A DNA stretch of 64,000 nucleotides. It comes from Paraphaeosphaeria minitans. Taxonomy: Eukaryota > Ascomycota > Dothideomycetes > Pleosporales > Didymosphaeriaceae. The stretch spans positions 1,116,001 through 1,180,000 of the forward strand of contig WJXW01000008.1 of assembly GCA_015832175.1 (NCBI GenBank), given 5' to 3'. Within the stretch, counting starts at the first letter, position 1. Every line of letters begins with the position of its first letter. Positions 10,135 through 20,703 of the stretch are shown here, one piece after another. Made by a program: the position numbers and the translations under genes. Under the pieces are notes generated by a model. The model did no database searches and was not told the DNA's origin. It saw only the letters and a program-made list of their open reading frames with translations.

Positions 10135-11229
10135 GGAGCTAGAAACTTTGATCGTCCTAGGCCAAGAAACCATACAGTCGTTGCAAAAAGAGCTTGACAC
10201 GCGCCAGGCACCAGCAGAACATGAAAAGTCGGCTTCCTTTACGGAATGCACCGAGAAACTACGAAACAGCATGGAAAACATCAAGATCTTGGGACGTCTT
10301 GACGCAAAGGGGACGAAGCTTGCCGCCAGTGCTGCTGCTGTTCTAAATACTAAAACGAACAATCGGGAGGGCAGAATTTCTCAAACTTTCCTTCGCGACA
10401 TACACCGTCAATGCGGACCCGAGCAGGTCGTACTATGTGCAGCAGGTCTGGGTAAACAAAGAGTTGTTTGTTTAAACAATAAAGAGAGAACATGGCTGGT
10501 GCAGTATGTCAAAAGCTGCGCAGTTATCTTTGCGTCACCATTCCTTCATGCGGTTGCTCAAGAGTGCCAAATACCCGAGAGAGATGGTTTGTAGTCTTTC
10601 CCCTACATGTTGATGACTGACTGATGCATTCTAAGAAGAGCGTCTCAAGCAGGTTCCGGATCCCTTGGACCGAAAACGATCAATATCAGTTGTCACAGGT
10701 AAGATCCTTTGCGAAATCTTTAATGAGTTGTTCTTACACATCATAGGGGATGACCGGCTTGAAGGGCATAATTCCCATCCCTGTCAGGAAGATGGACAAA
10801 CAGACGTTCCTTCGAAAGAGGATGACAAAGCTTCAAAGAAACAAAAGGTAAAGGATATGGGTGACGGTGGAGTTACTCCCAGGGAATCGCGAGCTGAAGT
10901 CCAGCAACATGCGAATGCAATACCGTCAGAGAGGCGTGAGTGACGAGAGACTTGGGCTTTTAAACCACTATAACTGATGGTCCATAGGCATCGAATACAG
11001 ATATTCAGAAGCACCAATTGCACTCATTCCCTATCTGGGCGAAATCCTTACCCCTGCTATGCAAACAAGCAACCAGTGGAAATGGGAACGCCAATTAGAA
11101 GGATCTACGACTGATTGCCTGAACCTCCTGAGCCCCAAAAATCGAAACCAAGATATCTCGATCACTATCGTAGTAGGATTCAAAGCGGGGATGCAACTGG
11201 TCCAACCCCAGAAGTGGAGATCATATTAA
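10135..11229 (+). CDS. Four-exon hypothetical gene, 5' end unresolved, 3' end inside a repeat
   Basis: Exons are to 10,586, then 10,636-10,698, 10,747-10,935 and 10,988-11,229. Each intron is 48-52 nt with GT-AG ends, and the phase (1) is the same at all three junctions, giving about 310 aa from 10,148. There is no ATG in frame; a stop lies directly upstream at 10,132-10,134 and overlaps an AG (ACATAG), so an earlier exon is likely. The first part has a coiled-coil helix (QSLQKELDTRQ), the middle is acidic/basic and disordered (KEDDKASKKQKVKD), and the last exon looks globular (APIALIPYLGEILTPAM, DISITIVVGFKAG). The final eight codons come from the dispersed 490-bp repeat that begins at 11,203, so the natural C-terminus has probably been replaced. 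Confidence 0.5.
10587..10635 (+). other. Intron 1 of the four-exon gene
   Basis: GTTTGT donor, CTGAC-type branch (TGACTGACTGA) and CTAAG acceptor; an acceptor 3 nt further on would also keep the frame. A stop codon lies just inside the intron, so it must be removed for the frame to continue. Confidence 0.55.
10699..10746 (+). other. Intron 2 of the four-exon gene
   Basis: GTAAGA donor and CATAG acceptor, 48 nt. The intron has no stop and is a multiple of three, so retention would add 16 residues without breaking the frame. Confidence 0.5.
10936..10987 (+). other. Intron 3 of the four-exon gene
   Basis: GTGAGT donor, AACTGA branch-like word and CATAG acceptor, 52 nt. Reading through gives a stop three codons into the intron. 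Confidence 0.55.
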
Positions 11230-11691
11230 AGACGAAACGTTAGTAAAAGGAGGAAAGGATTCAGTCCTGCCCATAACGCCTTGCTATCTCAGGGTCACGG
11301 ACCTAGTAATTCCGATCCGGGATGCCATCACGTGAACGTACGTCACGTGTTTCATGAACAAGAGCAGGAAGCAGAGAGCAGAGAGGCATTAGCAAACAAA
11401 ACAGGCTGAACCGTCGCGTGAGGACGCTTAATCCCCAGCGCTAGATAGCCGGGCGTTGATAGGACGGATGTTTCTATGAATAGAGATCCTTGTTCTAGAA
11501 ATTAATTTTTCATTTCCAGAATTCAAAACTCAAAAGTCGAAATCGTGAATTCTGTAGGAGGGGCTTCACAGCGAAGTATATAAGCCTCGCCCTGTCCCTC
11601 CTCAACTGTTCACTCTAAGTTCCTCAATATGCTTCTAACACTGTCTTACTCCTCGGGCAGCTAGCCACTTACAAGGTTGACTTGCGTGATG
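11203..11691 (+). repeat. 490-bp dispersed repeat, copy 1 (inverted partner at 58,320-58,810)
   Basis: This segment matches the reverse complement of 58,320-58,810 with only a handful of differences over about 490 bp. It contains a palindromic CACGTGAACGTACGTCACGTG core, a TATATAAG box at about 11,577 and a pyrimidine-rich stretch after it. The ends are not TG...CA, no target duplication is visible, and the flanks differ abruptly on both sides. It could be a solo LTR with unusual ends, a non-autonomous element, or a piece of a larger element. Confidence 0.75.
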
Positions 11692-12440
11692 CCTACACAG
11701 GCGTGACATGGTTATCCCATCATTGGTCCTCCTCGGAGCTTCACTGTACCCTTGCCGCCCACTCCATGCCGGGAGACTCCTTCCACGAACATTATTAGTG
11801 GTACCAACTGCTACTGAGTTATCTTAGAATGGCCTCTGACCGGTAATGATTGTCGAGACAGTACTGCAAGACCACATATCCGGCTGTTATTTAATGTTAC
11901 AGTATTCCAAGTGTTCGAGTGTAACGTTAGAGGACAATATTGAAACGTCTGATGTGCGGAAATGGTGCTTCCCGGCACATCCCGTAGAGCACTTTAAAGG
12001 TTTGTTTGATTATTCGACCCGTCTGAGGTGATGTCACTATGTCTAATTAGTTAGTCTTTGCAACGCCCGCCATACTATTAACATCACTCTAGCGAGGGCG
12101 ACAGCCTTTTATGGCTAATGGTCTTGCTTGTTTTCGCAAATAATTAGTGACGTTAAGTTAAAGTTACGTCGCCAAGGTTAGGCATTGTTCGCTACGGACA
12201 AGCTGCAGCATCAATCCATGGAGAACTACAACTAGGGGTAAACAGACGGCCAAAGCTATACGTACATGAGCATGCAACCACCAGGTAAGGGGTTCTGTGG
12301 ATGCGAAGAGCAAGACAGGAAGAAGGGTGATCTTAATCATGCAAGAGAGTCTGGATGCGAATTAGTGAAAGTGAAGCTTCAAACTAATTAATAGCTAACA
12401 TCTCGGCGGCAGCTTGCGGTCTTTTATACCTTCCCTCCAC
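11692..12440. other. Intergenic stretch without a recognised gene
   Basis: The stretch has short frames only. A TA-rich, partly RIP-like segment lies at 12,040-12,180. Nothing codes convincingly. Confidence 0.35.
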
Positions 12441-12449
12441 TATACACCC

Positions 12450-12860
12450 TACAGCACTGCCATCGACAAGTGCTTCCTCGGCATGCACTGTTAATGATCC
12501 AGTGATCCCTAGACCTACTAGACACTCCGCATAATCATCTAGTCCGCAAAAGGGGTGCAGGCCCTCCGATACTGCCTTGCCGTCGTCTGGTGACCGAAGC
12601 GCCTCATCCTAAGACAGACTTTCGGCGAGAGCGCCAACGCGACTGATTATTCGTAGATACTGCTCATCGCCACCCTGCCTTTCATGCCGTACCCCGACCA
12701 GCAGGAGCAGGGTAGGTGAAGCCTCTCCCCGAGCGATGTCCTAAACAATAAGCTTGGAGCTAAGCCAGCCGTAAAACCACACTGGAGTGTCATTACTTTC
12801 CTTTTGGGGTCGCTCCTGTATTCATGAGGCTGGGCAGCCACGTTCTGGCGGCCTCTATTT
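12450..12860 (+). repeat. Diverged dispersed repeat, copy 1
   Basis: It shares words in the same order with 13,380-13,800 and 16,830-17,250: CACTGCCATCGAC, a GACC/ATGACC block, GAGAGCG, and CGCCACCCTG followed by TTTCATGC. Identity is low (by eye 55-65%), but the divergence is not biased to C-to-T, so it does not look like RIP. Confidence 0.4.
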
Positions 12861-13379
12861 CAAATCCTATCAAGTATCGAAATGCCTCAGTCGCAGAGCG
12901 AGAGGACTTGTGACGGTATCTCAGTGACAAGCCGCGCACCACTTCACACCGCTGACGAGATGCTAGTTACAACTCTATCTGCAGTTGCAGGGTCATTTAT
13001 GTTACTCGGACTCCGGGCCTCTGCGGTGCCGGGACTGTATCAAGAGCGGCTATCGAGCATGTGTGCTATGCAGCGGCATCTTTCGAATTGCCCTAAAATA
13101 GACTTCTGCACCCAGGTTTGCAGGTCATACCCCAGTCAGCAAGGAGCAGAGACTCGAACTTGTCACCGAGCCATATCCTGCACGACAAGCTAGGATTGCT
13201 CTACATGACCATCCCCCTTACTCTCCCAGTCGCCTAGTATCTCAGACCAGAGGCAGAGCGTCGCGCATAACCAAATCCGCGGGCTTCCTCTAATCCACAG
13301 TGTATTTGCTCGGTCTGCAACTTGCTCGTATACAATCGGCTCCACAGTGAAGGTGTTGAAATCGACGAGATCCTTTGCC

Positions 13380-13800
13380 CCCTGGCTTCACCCTCAGCAC
13401 TGCCATCGACCAGTGTTTCAATACCATTCACTATTAAACGATCCAGGGAGCTCCCATCCTATCAGGCAGCTCGCATGATGACCAAGTGCCCAGAGAGGGT
13501 TGCAGATTTCTCGAGAATGCCTTACCGGCGGCTCTTATAACGCCGCGACGCCAGGTTCCCGGGATGAAGCCCAGGTGATGGCGTGGGCCTGACGAGCTGG
13601 AAGAATCCCTACACGTCGCTGCCTTGACTTTTTCCGTCTCCCGGCAAGAGAGAGCGTTTGGCCCTGGGATAGACTTTCGCTGAGAGCGAAGCCGTACAGG
13701 TGGCTCAACAACGTGACAAGTTCGACACTCCTTGTTGACCACTCTGCTCTTCTATTCCCGGTGTCATGCACCTCGATCCAAGAGCTACAAGGTCCTAGAC
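13380..13800 (+). repeat. Diverged dispersed repeat, copy 2
   Basis: It shares CACTGCCATCGACCAGTG with copy 1, and CTCTGCTCTTCT plus ATCCAAGAGCT with the end of copy 3. It lies just upstream of the membrane-protein gene region. Confidence 0.4.
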
Positions 13801-14186
13801 GCAGATCTAGGTAATGAATCACAGCAGCGTTCTATACCACGATCGGAAGGACCTCGTAGACCCTCCTGCAGCCTTATCAATAACATTTGCAACACTAGGC
13901 TTAGGGATCCCCTCCACACACTCCTTCCGACGAAGCAGGGTGACGAAATGGATGTGGATGAAGCGGACGAGTGGAGTGATAGGTACGTCTTTTCTCCCTT
14001 CCTGCAGCCTAGTACGCTGATACGCTTTCTTCTACTCATGCGTACCCCCTGCGTCTCCCATACTATCGTTAGGTCTTTGTCGGTCGTATCCTATATCGAT
14101 TCCGCCTTGCCGTTGCAGGGAACGGACATACAAGACGATACTCCCATCTTCCACATTATGATGCTTCACAACATCTCTCCTCCATC

Positions 14187-15028
14187 ATGGTCCCTGTATT
14201 TCTTATCGGCTTCTCTATTTGCTTCGTTAGCGGATTGCTGTTGAGCGTAGTGCTCTTTCTTAAAGATTTTCTCTGGCTCAAGAAGAATAAGCACGAGCGC
14301 TTCTGTGAAGGAGCGGTTGCTCTCCTTTTTGGTATTTTTCAACTCAGCATCTCGATCGCTGGTATAGTCGCTATCACGATCGCATTCACCACGAAAACCG
14401 AACCGGTGTGGCTCGCCCCTGTCACCCTGTGTACCCTTCAGCTGTTCGCTGGCTTGAATGTGAGCGCAATCTCCTCCAAGATTGATTCATGAACTCACCC
14501 TTACGGTAGCTGACCTGGACACTCCGAGGTATCAAAGATTCCCGCAGTGCAGTTTGGCTAGCTTATGGTAGTATTGTTTGGACGGCACCTGATATTGCCT
14601 TCTTTACACGGTACGAGACCTTCCCGCTCTTCTTGTACATTCTTCTAACGGCGGGCAGGGACAACTTCGCTTACGAGTACGCATTGCTCGCTCGTGTTGC
14701 TATAGCATCCACTGTGTCGTTGGCGCATTGGCAAAAGGCTCTACGAACCCACAAGGACTCAGGAAACCGCATCGCTAAACGAGTGCACGTCCTACTACTG
14801 TTCGTCGTCGCCAACGCAGTGGCAGCGTCTTTTGAGGCCATCGGAGCTGCTATCATCTACGGTCTATCGTTCACTAATATGGGAAGAAGCGAGCTCCGCC
14901 AGGGCATTGTTCTTGTACGTCTCTTTCTCCCGACCGTACTTACTCTTACGTGGACAGGCTTGTATATTCGCACAAGCGGGAACGTTGATCGCCCTTTGCG
15001 TGGGCAGTCTCGAGCGTCACAGACGTGA
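14187..15028 (+). CDS. Multi-pass (about seven-helix) integral membrane protein
   Basis: Two exons, 14,187-14,459 and 14,510-15,028, give 263 aa. The 50-nt intron begins GTGAGC, has a TGAACTCAC branch-like segment and ends GGTAG; the frame continues at phase 0, and without splicing the protein stops 12 codons later. Hydrophobic segments are at about residues 3-26, 42-66, 72-90, 125-140, 150-166, 185-215 and 225-245. The loops carry short basic clusters (LKKNKHERF, KALRTHKDSGNRIAKR), as expected on the cytosolic side. Topology resembles fungal rhodopsin- or RTA1-like seven-helix proteins, but I see no diagnostic motif of either. The ATG at 14,187 opens directly into helix 1. Ligand and function are unknown. 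Confidence 0.6.
14460..14509 (+). other. Intron of the membrane-protein gene
   Basis: GTGAGC donor and GGTAG acceptor, 50 nt. It splits helix 3 from the next loop. Splicing removes three in-frame stops. Confidence 0.6.
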
Positions 15029-15102
15029 GTCTGGTAGGCGCTGGCCTCGCACCCCAAATCGTGAGCGCGAGGGAGCTGTACCGTTGGCCAGCGTAACCGA
15101 CC
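15022..15102 (-). repeat. Segment with an inverted counterpart at 62,996-63,068
   Basis: On the minus strand this segment reads VQLPRAHDLGCEASAY. The plus strand at 62,996-63,068 reads VQLPLIYDLRCEASIY. DNA identity is about 75% by eye. It overlaps the last codons of the membrane protein, so the 3' end of that gene may derive from repeated DNA. Confidence 0.45.
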
Positions 15103-16060
15103 TACAAGCCACAGCAAGCTTACAACGGAGGACAATTATGCAGAGTTCGCGAACTCTGCGTTAACCCAATGTAGTCGTAGCGTGAGATTTCAATGGAAAG
15201 GACTGGTGTCGACCTAAGAATCTAAGTCTCCTTACATCTCGTCCACGGCTTTCCCGCCACCATCTGCCAGAAACCAGAAGCGCAGTCTCGCATCCTGAAA
15301 GACCAGCCTAGTCGTCGATTGTGCGGTGGGAGTCGCCAACACTATAGCTCAGACAGCATCGTCTGTTTAAGCCACCGCCGCGAGCTCCTGCGTGGGCATA
15401 GGCTCCCCACCATGCGGAGATTCCCTTTTGTGCCGCGTCATGCCGGCAGTTGGGCGCTATGCTCAGCCCCCAGGATGGCTTCGGCGGCTGCCTTCCGTCT
15501 CATAGGAAGCTAGCAAGCACACTCTTTTCACTGCCCGACCCACCTCGCAAGCGGAGTTGTATCTTCTGGTAGCATTCCAACCTGCTGAATATTGCTGCGC
15601 CCTAGCAAGTAGCCTCCCTGATGAGGGGCTGAGTGCTCGGAGGAAAGAGCTTCTCATGTAGATCCGGTATGTAATGGTCTCCTCACATCTAGCAGGTATA
15701 GCATCGTGACGGGAAGAAAGGCAGGAAAGTAGGCCTGACAGGTACGCAGCAAGGCTCTCGCACAAGATAGACTTATTGCATAAAGATTCAATTGACTGCC
15801 TCCTCATAAAAATGATAGTATAAGTTCACTTTTACACCTAGCGATAGGAACAACAGATCAACATAACCACAAGGATGGGTTCCAACACGACAGCATCAGC
15901 TTAGCCACTTCAACGACGATTCGACACACCACAAATACCAACAGCGCCCAGCAAGCAGACTTGAACCAGATAGGTGTGTCACTCTGATGATGGCAGTGAC
16001 ATTCCTCGCTAAGAAGGTCACTAGTGACTGTCAGTATTGGTAAGGGAAGGAGAGGGCCTC
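15103..16060. other. Intergenic stretch with faint repeats
   Basis: No gene is supported. The part at 15,400-15,500 is loosely similar to 18,530-18,620 (TTTTGTGCCGCGTCATG / TATTGTGCCGTGTCATG, then GGCTTCGG / AGCTTCGG), indicating another old dispersed repeat. Confidence 0.3.
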
Positions 16061-16063
16061 TAA

Positions 16064-16385
16064 TTACTCGAAATCAGAGTCAACGCATGTATCATCGTCA
16101 GAGCCAAAGCTTCTCTCAGCATCTGATTCGTCTTCGTCATCGGATCCGGCTCGAAAGTCCATAGGACTAGAGCAAAAGGGGAGCCCTAAAGTCCCCTCTA
16201 GAGAGCAATCCAGCCTTAAGATATCAATCTTAAGTTGCGGTCGGGGGCTGGAGGCGTGTTGCGAAGAGTAATAAAGTAGCATATCCAGATCCTTGCTATT
16301 TCTCCCGGCTTCTCCCGGGAAAGTGATGTCTACGTCGTTAGTATAAATATTCAATGTTTAGTGGGGACTTACTATGATATTGCAT
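16064..16385 (-). CDS. Small acidic protein, two exons
   Basis: The proposed coding sequence is 16,385-16,373 joined to 16,329-16,064, giving 92 aa. The 43-nt intron (16,330-16,372) has a GTAAGT donor, a perfect TACTAAC branch site and a GTAG acceptor, which is a strong splice signal. The protein ends in a very acidic tail (GSDDEDESDAERSFGSDDD). The first exon encodes only MQYH plus part of a codon, and a longer open frame in another phase runs into the donor, so the true upstream exon is uncertain. No family is recognised. Confidence 0.35.
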
Positions 16386-16829
16386 TTGGGGTCGCCGACA
16401 GTCGTGAAGTTAACAGAAAGATGAGAAGCCTTCTTAACGTTATGTCGATGTGAATGTTAGAAAAGTCTTATATAGGGAGCTTCCAGCCTTATGTCGGACG
16501 AAGACACTTCGCAGAAAACCCAGCCACGACATGGCGCAGCCTCTAGAGACTGTCGCTGCAGGAGTTTTATGACACGTCCACGGAGTCAGCTCACATTCGG
16601 ACAAGGGGGTACGTGTTCATCTCATACGTCTATGATGCGGGGGCCATATCGTATGCCGAAGTTTCCTGCCGATCAGCTCAAGAGCGGCGCAGTTCAATGT
16701 GTCTATTCCCTGATATGGCGTTCAAACGTCCGCATGACATAGGGGTGGGAACATCCGAGGGTAGAGAGGGAAGCCAAGTTCACAATTTTGGAACAAGGTC
16801 TCGGCAAACTGCTACTCCCCTCCCACGAC

Positions 16830-17250
16830 CTAGCCGCTGCACTGCCTTGTCGAGCGTTTCCATGTCATACACTGTTGAGCGAGCTAGTGTGCTCTCGACT
16901 CACTAATGACTCCGCATTATGACCGAAGTAGCAGGCGGGTGGCAGACCCATCGATACTGCCTCACCCTTGCCCAATATGTGGGAGCGGCGCCTTCTCCCA
17001 GGGCAGAATTCTCTTGAGAGCGCCAGTGTAACAGTCTAATTGCATTCATCGCCAGTCGCCACCCTGATTTTCATGCTATATCCCAGTCATCAGGTGCATG
17101 GTGAGCGAATGCCTAATTTGCTCAGAAATTCCAGCCATTCGCGAAGTCTTACAGGTAGGTCAACGATACGACGGCTTGGACACAGCTCTCTAGTTGCCCT
17201 GCTCTTCTTCTCCCGATGACAGACGCCTCAATCCAAGCGCTGGCGGCGTT
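16830..17250 (+). repeat. Diverged dispersed repeat, copy 3
   Basis: It shares CACTGCC...GAGCGTTTCC, a GAGAGCGCCA block, CGCCACCCTG with TTTCATGC and ATCCAAGCGCT with the copies at 12,450 and 13,380, in the same order and strand. A tract of T/C upstream fits none of the copies. Confidence 0.4.
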
Positions 17251-17674
17251 GGGCACCGCTAATGGCAGGACGTGGTTAAATATATGCACCTAAGAAGTAT
17301 CAGCCATCTTTGCAGCACCAGGTACAGGGATCCTGGTTGCATAGCCTTGCGGGTGGAGCTTTCTGCACCTTTCTACCCTTCTGGGGTGAAGCCCCTGATG
17401 TTCATGCAAAGGGGTCACGCTCCTCTTGTATCGGGGTCCCGCGGGGCCATTAACTAGGCTCTCAATAATCGTACAAGGCATACCCACTGTTACGCTTACT
17501 TCCGGGCGTGACTAGAGAGGTGACAAGAATGAGGGGGAGCTGCACGTGATTAGAAGCAATTTCGATTTAAAAAGCAGTGCCGCCGTGCTCTTGCACCTAC
17601 ATACGATTCTCCAGCTGCAATCTGCCTAGAGTACATTCTTCGAGTCTAGGCTTTGCCTCTCCTTAAGTCTAATT

Positions 17675-18291
17675 ATGCTTCTATTAGACAATTTGCCACC
17701 CTCGATCACGAACAACCATAATGTCGAACGCTACATCAACGCATTTAAAAGGTGGATAGCTAACAATAGCAAGGATGCTTCACCTGTATTTCCTAGAGAT
17801 CTGCTAGGCTTTATGAATCTTTTCACGGATAATCTATCCCTATACATCAAGCAGCGAGACAATCCCGTATCACCAACCGTCGCCGATTCTGTCGAAAAGG
17901 TATGCATAGAGTTCAGGATCTTTCTGCACCAAGCTAACGTCATTCCAAGGATTAAACCCCCACAGGCTTTCGCAAAGTATTATGCAGCAGCTCGCATAAA
18001 GCTTATTGCATTTCTAAGGCTATATCCAGCACTCCAGACAGGCTCCAACGCGATGCAAAGAGATGTGCTAGCAGTGCGAGCGACTGTAGAAATGTGCTAT
18101 CGCGGGTGTCAGATTTAGAGACTTCTGTGTCATCTATAGTGGACAACTTTGGAAAATTATCAGAGATTTATAATCATCTCAAGCGATGCACGGTGCCTGT
18201 AAAAGTCAGGTTGGAGAGCCACAATAATTCTGTCGTTCGTCGGAAGCGTAAACGGGCCAGGACTGAGGGTCCCATGGGTCCAGCTAGATAG
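17675..18291 (+). pseudogene. Coiled-coil protein with one apparent frameshift
   Basis: The first frame, 17,675-18,118 (147 codons), and the second, from about 18,085 to 18,291, join if one base is missing in the AAA run at about 18,088. The joined product would be about 205 aa. Around the junction there is a heptad pattern (VLAVRATVE then LSRVSDLETSVSSIVDNFGKL), which indicates that both frames were once one helix. The C-terminus is a basic nuclear-localisation-like patch (RRKRKRAR). The N-terminal part is helical and hydrophilic. The shift may be a real mutation or a sequencing error. No family is recognised. Confidence 0.4.
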
Positions 18292-19290
18292 CAGGAAGAA
18301 CAAGTATTTGGAAGCTGGGGAATACTGTATTAAGCTTTACAATTAATCAAAGTTCATTTCTGTTTCTAGATTGAGCGAACCATACCTAGTACGAGGCACA
18401 GGATAAAGCAATGCCTGTTCTACGTGACCACAATCTTTGCTAATGGCCTAAATGGGGATGGATTTAAAGAGCATGTTGGAAATTGGTACTACAGGTTAAC
18501 TGTACACTTCATGCCGCTCGAAGATCACCCTATTGTGCCGTGTCATGTAGTGCGCTTAGCCCCGCGTATAGCTTCGGCCATTGCACTCCTTGGGCAATGA
18601 CGCCTCCCCCCTCGAGTAGGAGGCTGTGTCGAAGTATCGAGCTTGCACGGGTCCCCCCTTCCCCTATAAAGCTAGCTAGCTTATCTATGTTGTGATCTTT
18701 GCCTACCCAGGTATGCGTCCTGGCTCCACTTCTGGCGGCAACGGAATCACTCATGGGGCAACGCACCCTTAACCTTGTATCCTGGCTGTGTCTGCCTTGC
18801 AGCAACACGACCCCTGGCTTAACGCCGTGTGAATGTTGCCGCTACGGCATGCACACCGCCACCTACGCAGGGGGAAGTTAGTAGCTGGGCGAGACGCCGT
18901 CTACAGTTATTCGTGTCGAAGCCTTACTTTCTGCGGACTCTGGATCTTGGAGCTCCTTCTATGGTACTCTAGCACTCATCTTTGCTCAATAGCCAATTTC
19001 AAGCGTGAAGTGGAGAAGCAGTTAAGCATTAAGTTGTGGGCGAAAACCCCCAAGGAGGAGACAGGCGGGAGGCTTAGACCGTCACCACTGCTAGTGCAGA
19101 GGTAACGGATGGCAAGGGGCATATAAGCCTTGTCAAGGGACCCTTAAGGTAGCGGTCCTTAAGCTTATTATCGGGGAGAACGTACCGCTCTTCATGCGTA
19201 CAGGTTATGCAGCCCCCTACCTCTGCAAATCGTCCAAGGTGCAGTCTCAGCAACCTAGCGTTAAGGCGCAAGCCGACAGTTTCGGCGGCA
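18292..19290. other. Intergenic stretch, no supported gene
   Basis: Only short frames are found. The part at 18,530-18,620 is loosely repeated at 15,400-15,500. A self-complementary element, CCTTAAGGTAGCGGTCCTTAAG, spans about 19,142-19,164. Confidence 0.3.
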
Positions 19291-19299
19291 AGCGAGAGG

Positions 19300-19307
19300 T
19301 ATATAAG
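19300..19307 (+). promoter_or_regulatory. TATA box
   Basis: TATATAAG is followed by a C/T-rich stretch and, 155 nt on, by the first ATG of the decayed reading frame at 19,462. The spacing fits a fungal core promoter with a long 5' UTR. Confidence 0.4.
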
Positions 19308-19461
19308 GACCCCGTGAGCCCGTCCTGCCCTTTTCTATACCACTTCACGTAATCTCCCTTTGCTTCTTAAGTTGTTTTACTGGCCGTTATTAAGGATTCC
19401 ACTTTTCAGATTCCAACAACGCTCACAACATAGACCAAGTACAATAGCAAAGTCACTCATA

Positions 19462-20703
19462 ATGCTTCGTGGGAATGCTGACGAACGTCTAGACGAGAGA
19501 GATGTTGAGCCCTAACTCTCTCGTGGATGCTGAAGGAGATATTAATTCGGCTGTTGAGGAGGCCATGGACGGAAGCAAAGCTGGTAGATGCGCCGGCCAG
19601 CCTACCGAGTCATGCCTTCCAGAGCATCTTGTTGCCCTCGTAGCTACGCAGACGGGAGAATATTCCGACCAAGTAATAGGTCAAGCCTTGGAGCCTGAGC
19701 TATCTGAGGCGAGTTCTACAGCAGCCGCCAGCCACAGCGTCCGCTTCAGATGAGGAATCGGAACCAAGAATAACCGGACCTACTTCATCATCTCATCGGA
19801 TTGCAAACAAGCCGGAAGGAGCAAGGTACGCCCAGGAAGGCGACATCCAGCGCGGCGCGTGAGCTCAGAATGGGCGGAGCATGCTCAGCTATCGAAGAGC
19901 AACATACAGCAGACAACGAGTCAACAGCAGATCATCAGGATCATCAAGTCAATGATTATGCTGCCGTCACAAGTCTGACCGAGCGCGGTGCTAGCACGAC
20001 AGCTACGTCGCCAACAATACACACTGCTTCTCACGTCCAACATGCAATTAATAGAAGTGTAGCGCATAAAAACATAGGTAAACCATCCGCGTGCTAGTTG
20101 AATTTTGCTAACCAAAAGACTAGACTTGCCCTCATCAAGCTCTAAAGACGAGGGAGTCTTCGAGTCGATTATTCGCGATACCAATAGAGGCAAAGCCATC
20201 GTCATTGACAGCAGCAACGAGGAATTAGAGACAGACAATAACAAGTCCCCCAAAACCCTAAAGCGCCAAGTGCAGCGAAAACGGGTCTCACCATGATTAG
20301 AAAAGATAATTAATTAGACGTCAAGAGAGTCTAAGACAACAAGCGCAGCGAGTCTTGCTACAATGTAGAAGATGGTCTAGAAGCAGTGGGGCAAGGTCTG
20401 TGCTAAGTCTAACTGGCAGCTTGCACAAACCCTAGATCGTCCCCACAAGAGAACGTCCCACTTCAGCCGCAGAGCCCATCGCGCCTAGGTAAGGTATAGA
20501 ATAGAGAAGAGGGTACAGGAAGAGGTTCAGACCAAGGAAGTCAAAAGACTCGTGCGCCGATTAGGAAGGGCATTGCGCCAATTGCAAGAAGTAGAAGTGA
20601 AGCATCTAAGCATTGCGGTTCTAATGAATAATAGGGACAGTAAAGATTGTGATTATAAGCCGGCTCCAACACGCCGTCATCGGAAGGGGAAACCTCAAGT
20701 CTG
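19462..20703 (+). pseudogene. Decayed low-complexity/coiled-coil gene with several frameshifts
   Basis: Successive plus-strand frames each look protein-like but do not join: a short start at 19,462, then 19,502-19,753 (acidic, Ala/Ser-rich), a stretch at 19,745-19,825, 19,801-20,097, 20,105-20,296 (SSNEELETDNNKSPKTLKR) and finally a coiled-coil basic end at about 20,510-20,703 (RRLGRALRQLQEVEVKHL, ending RRHRKGKPQV). At least three frame changes are required. The composition recalls C-terminal regions of transposon-encoded proteins, but no catalytic domain is visible, so origin is open. Confidence 0.35.
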
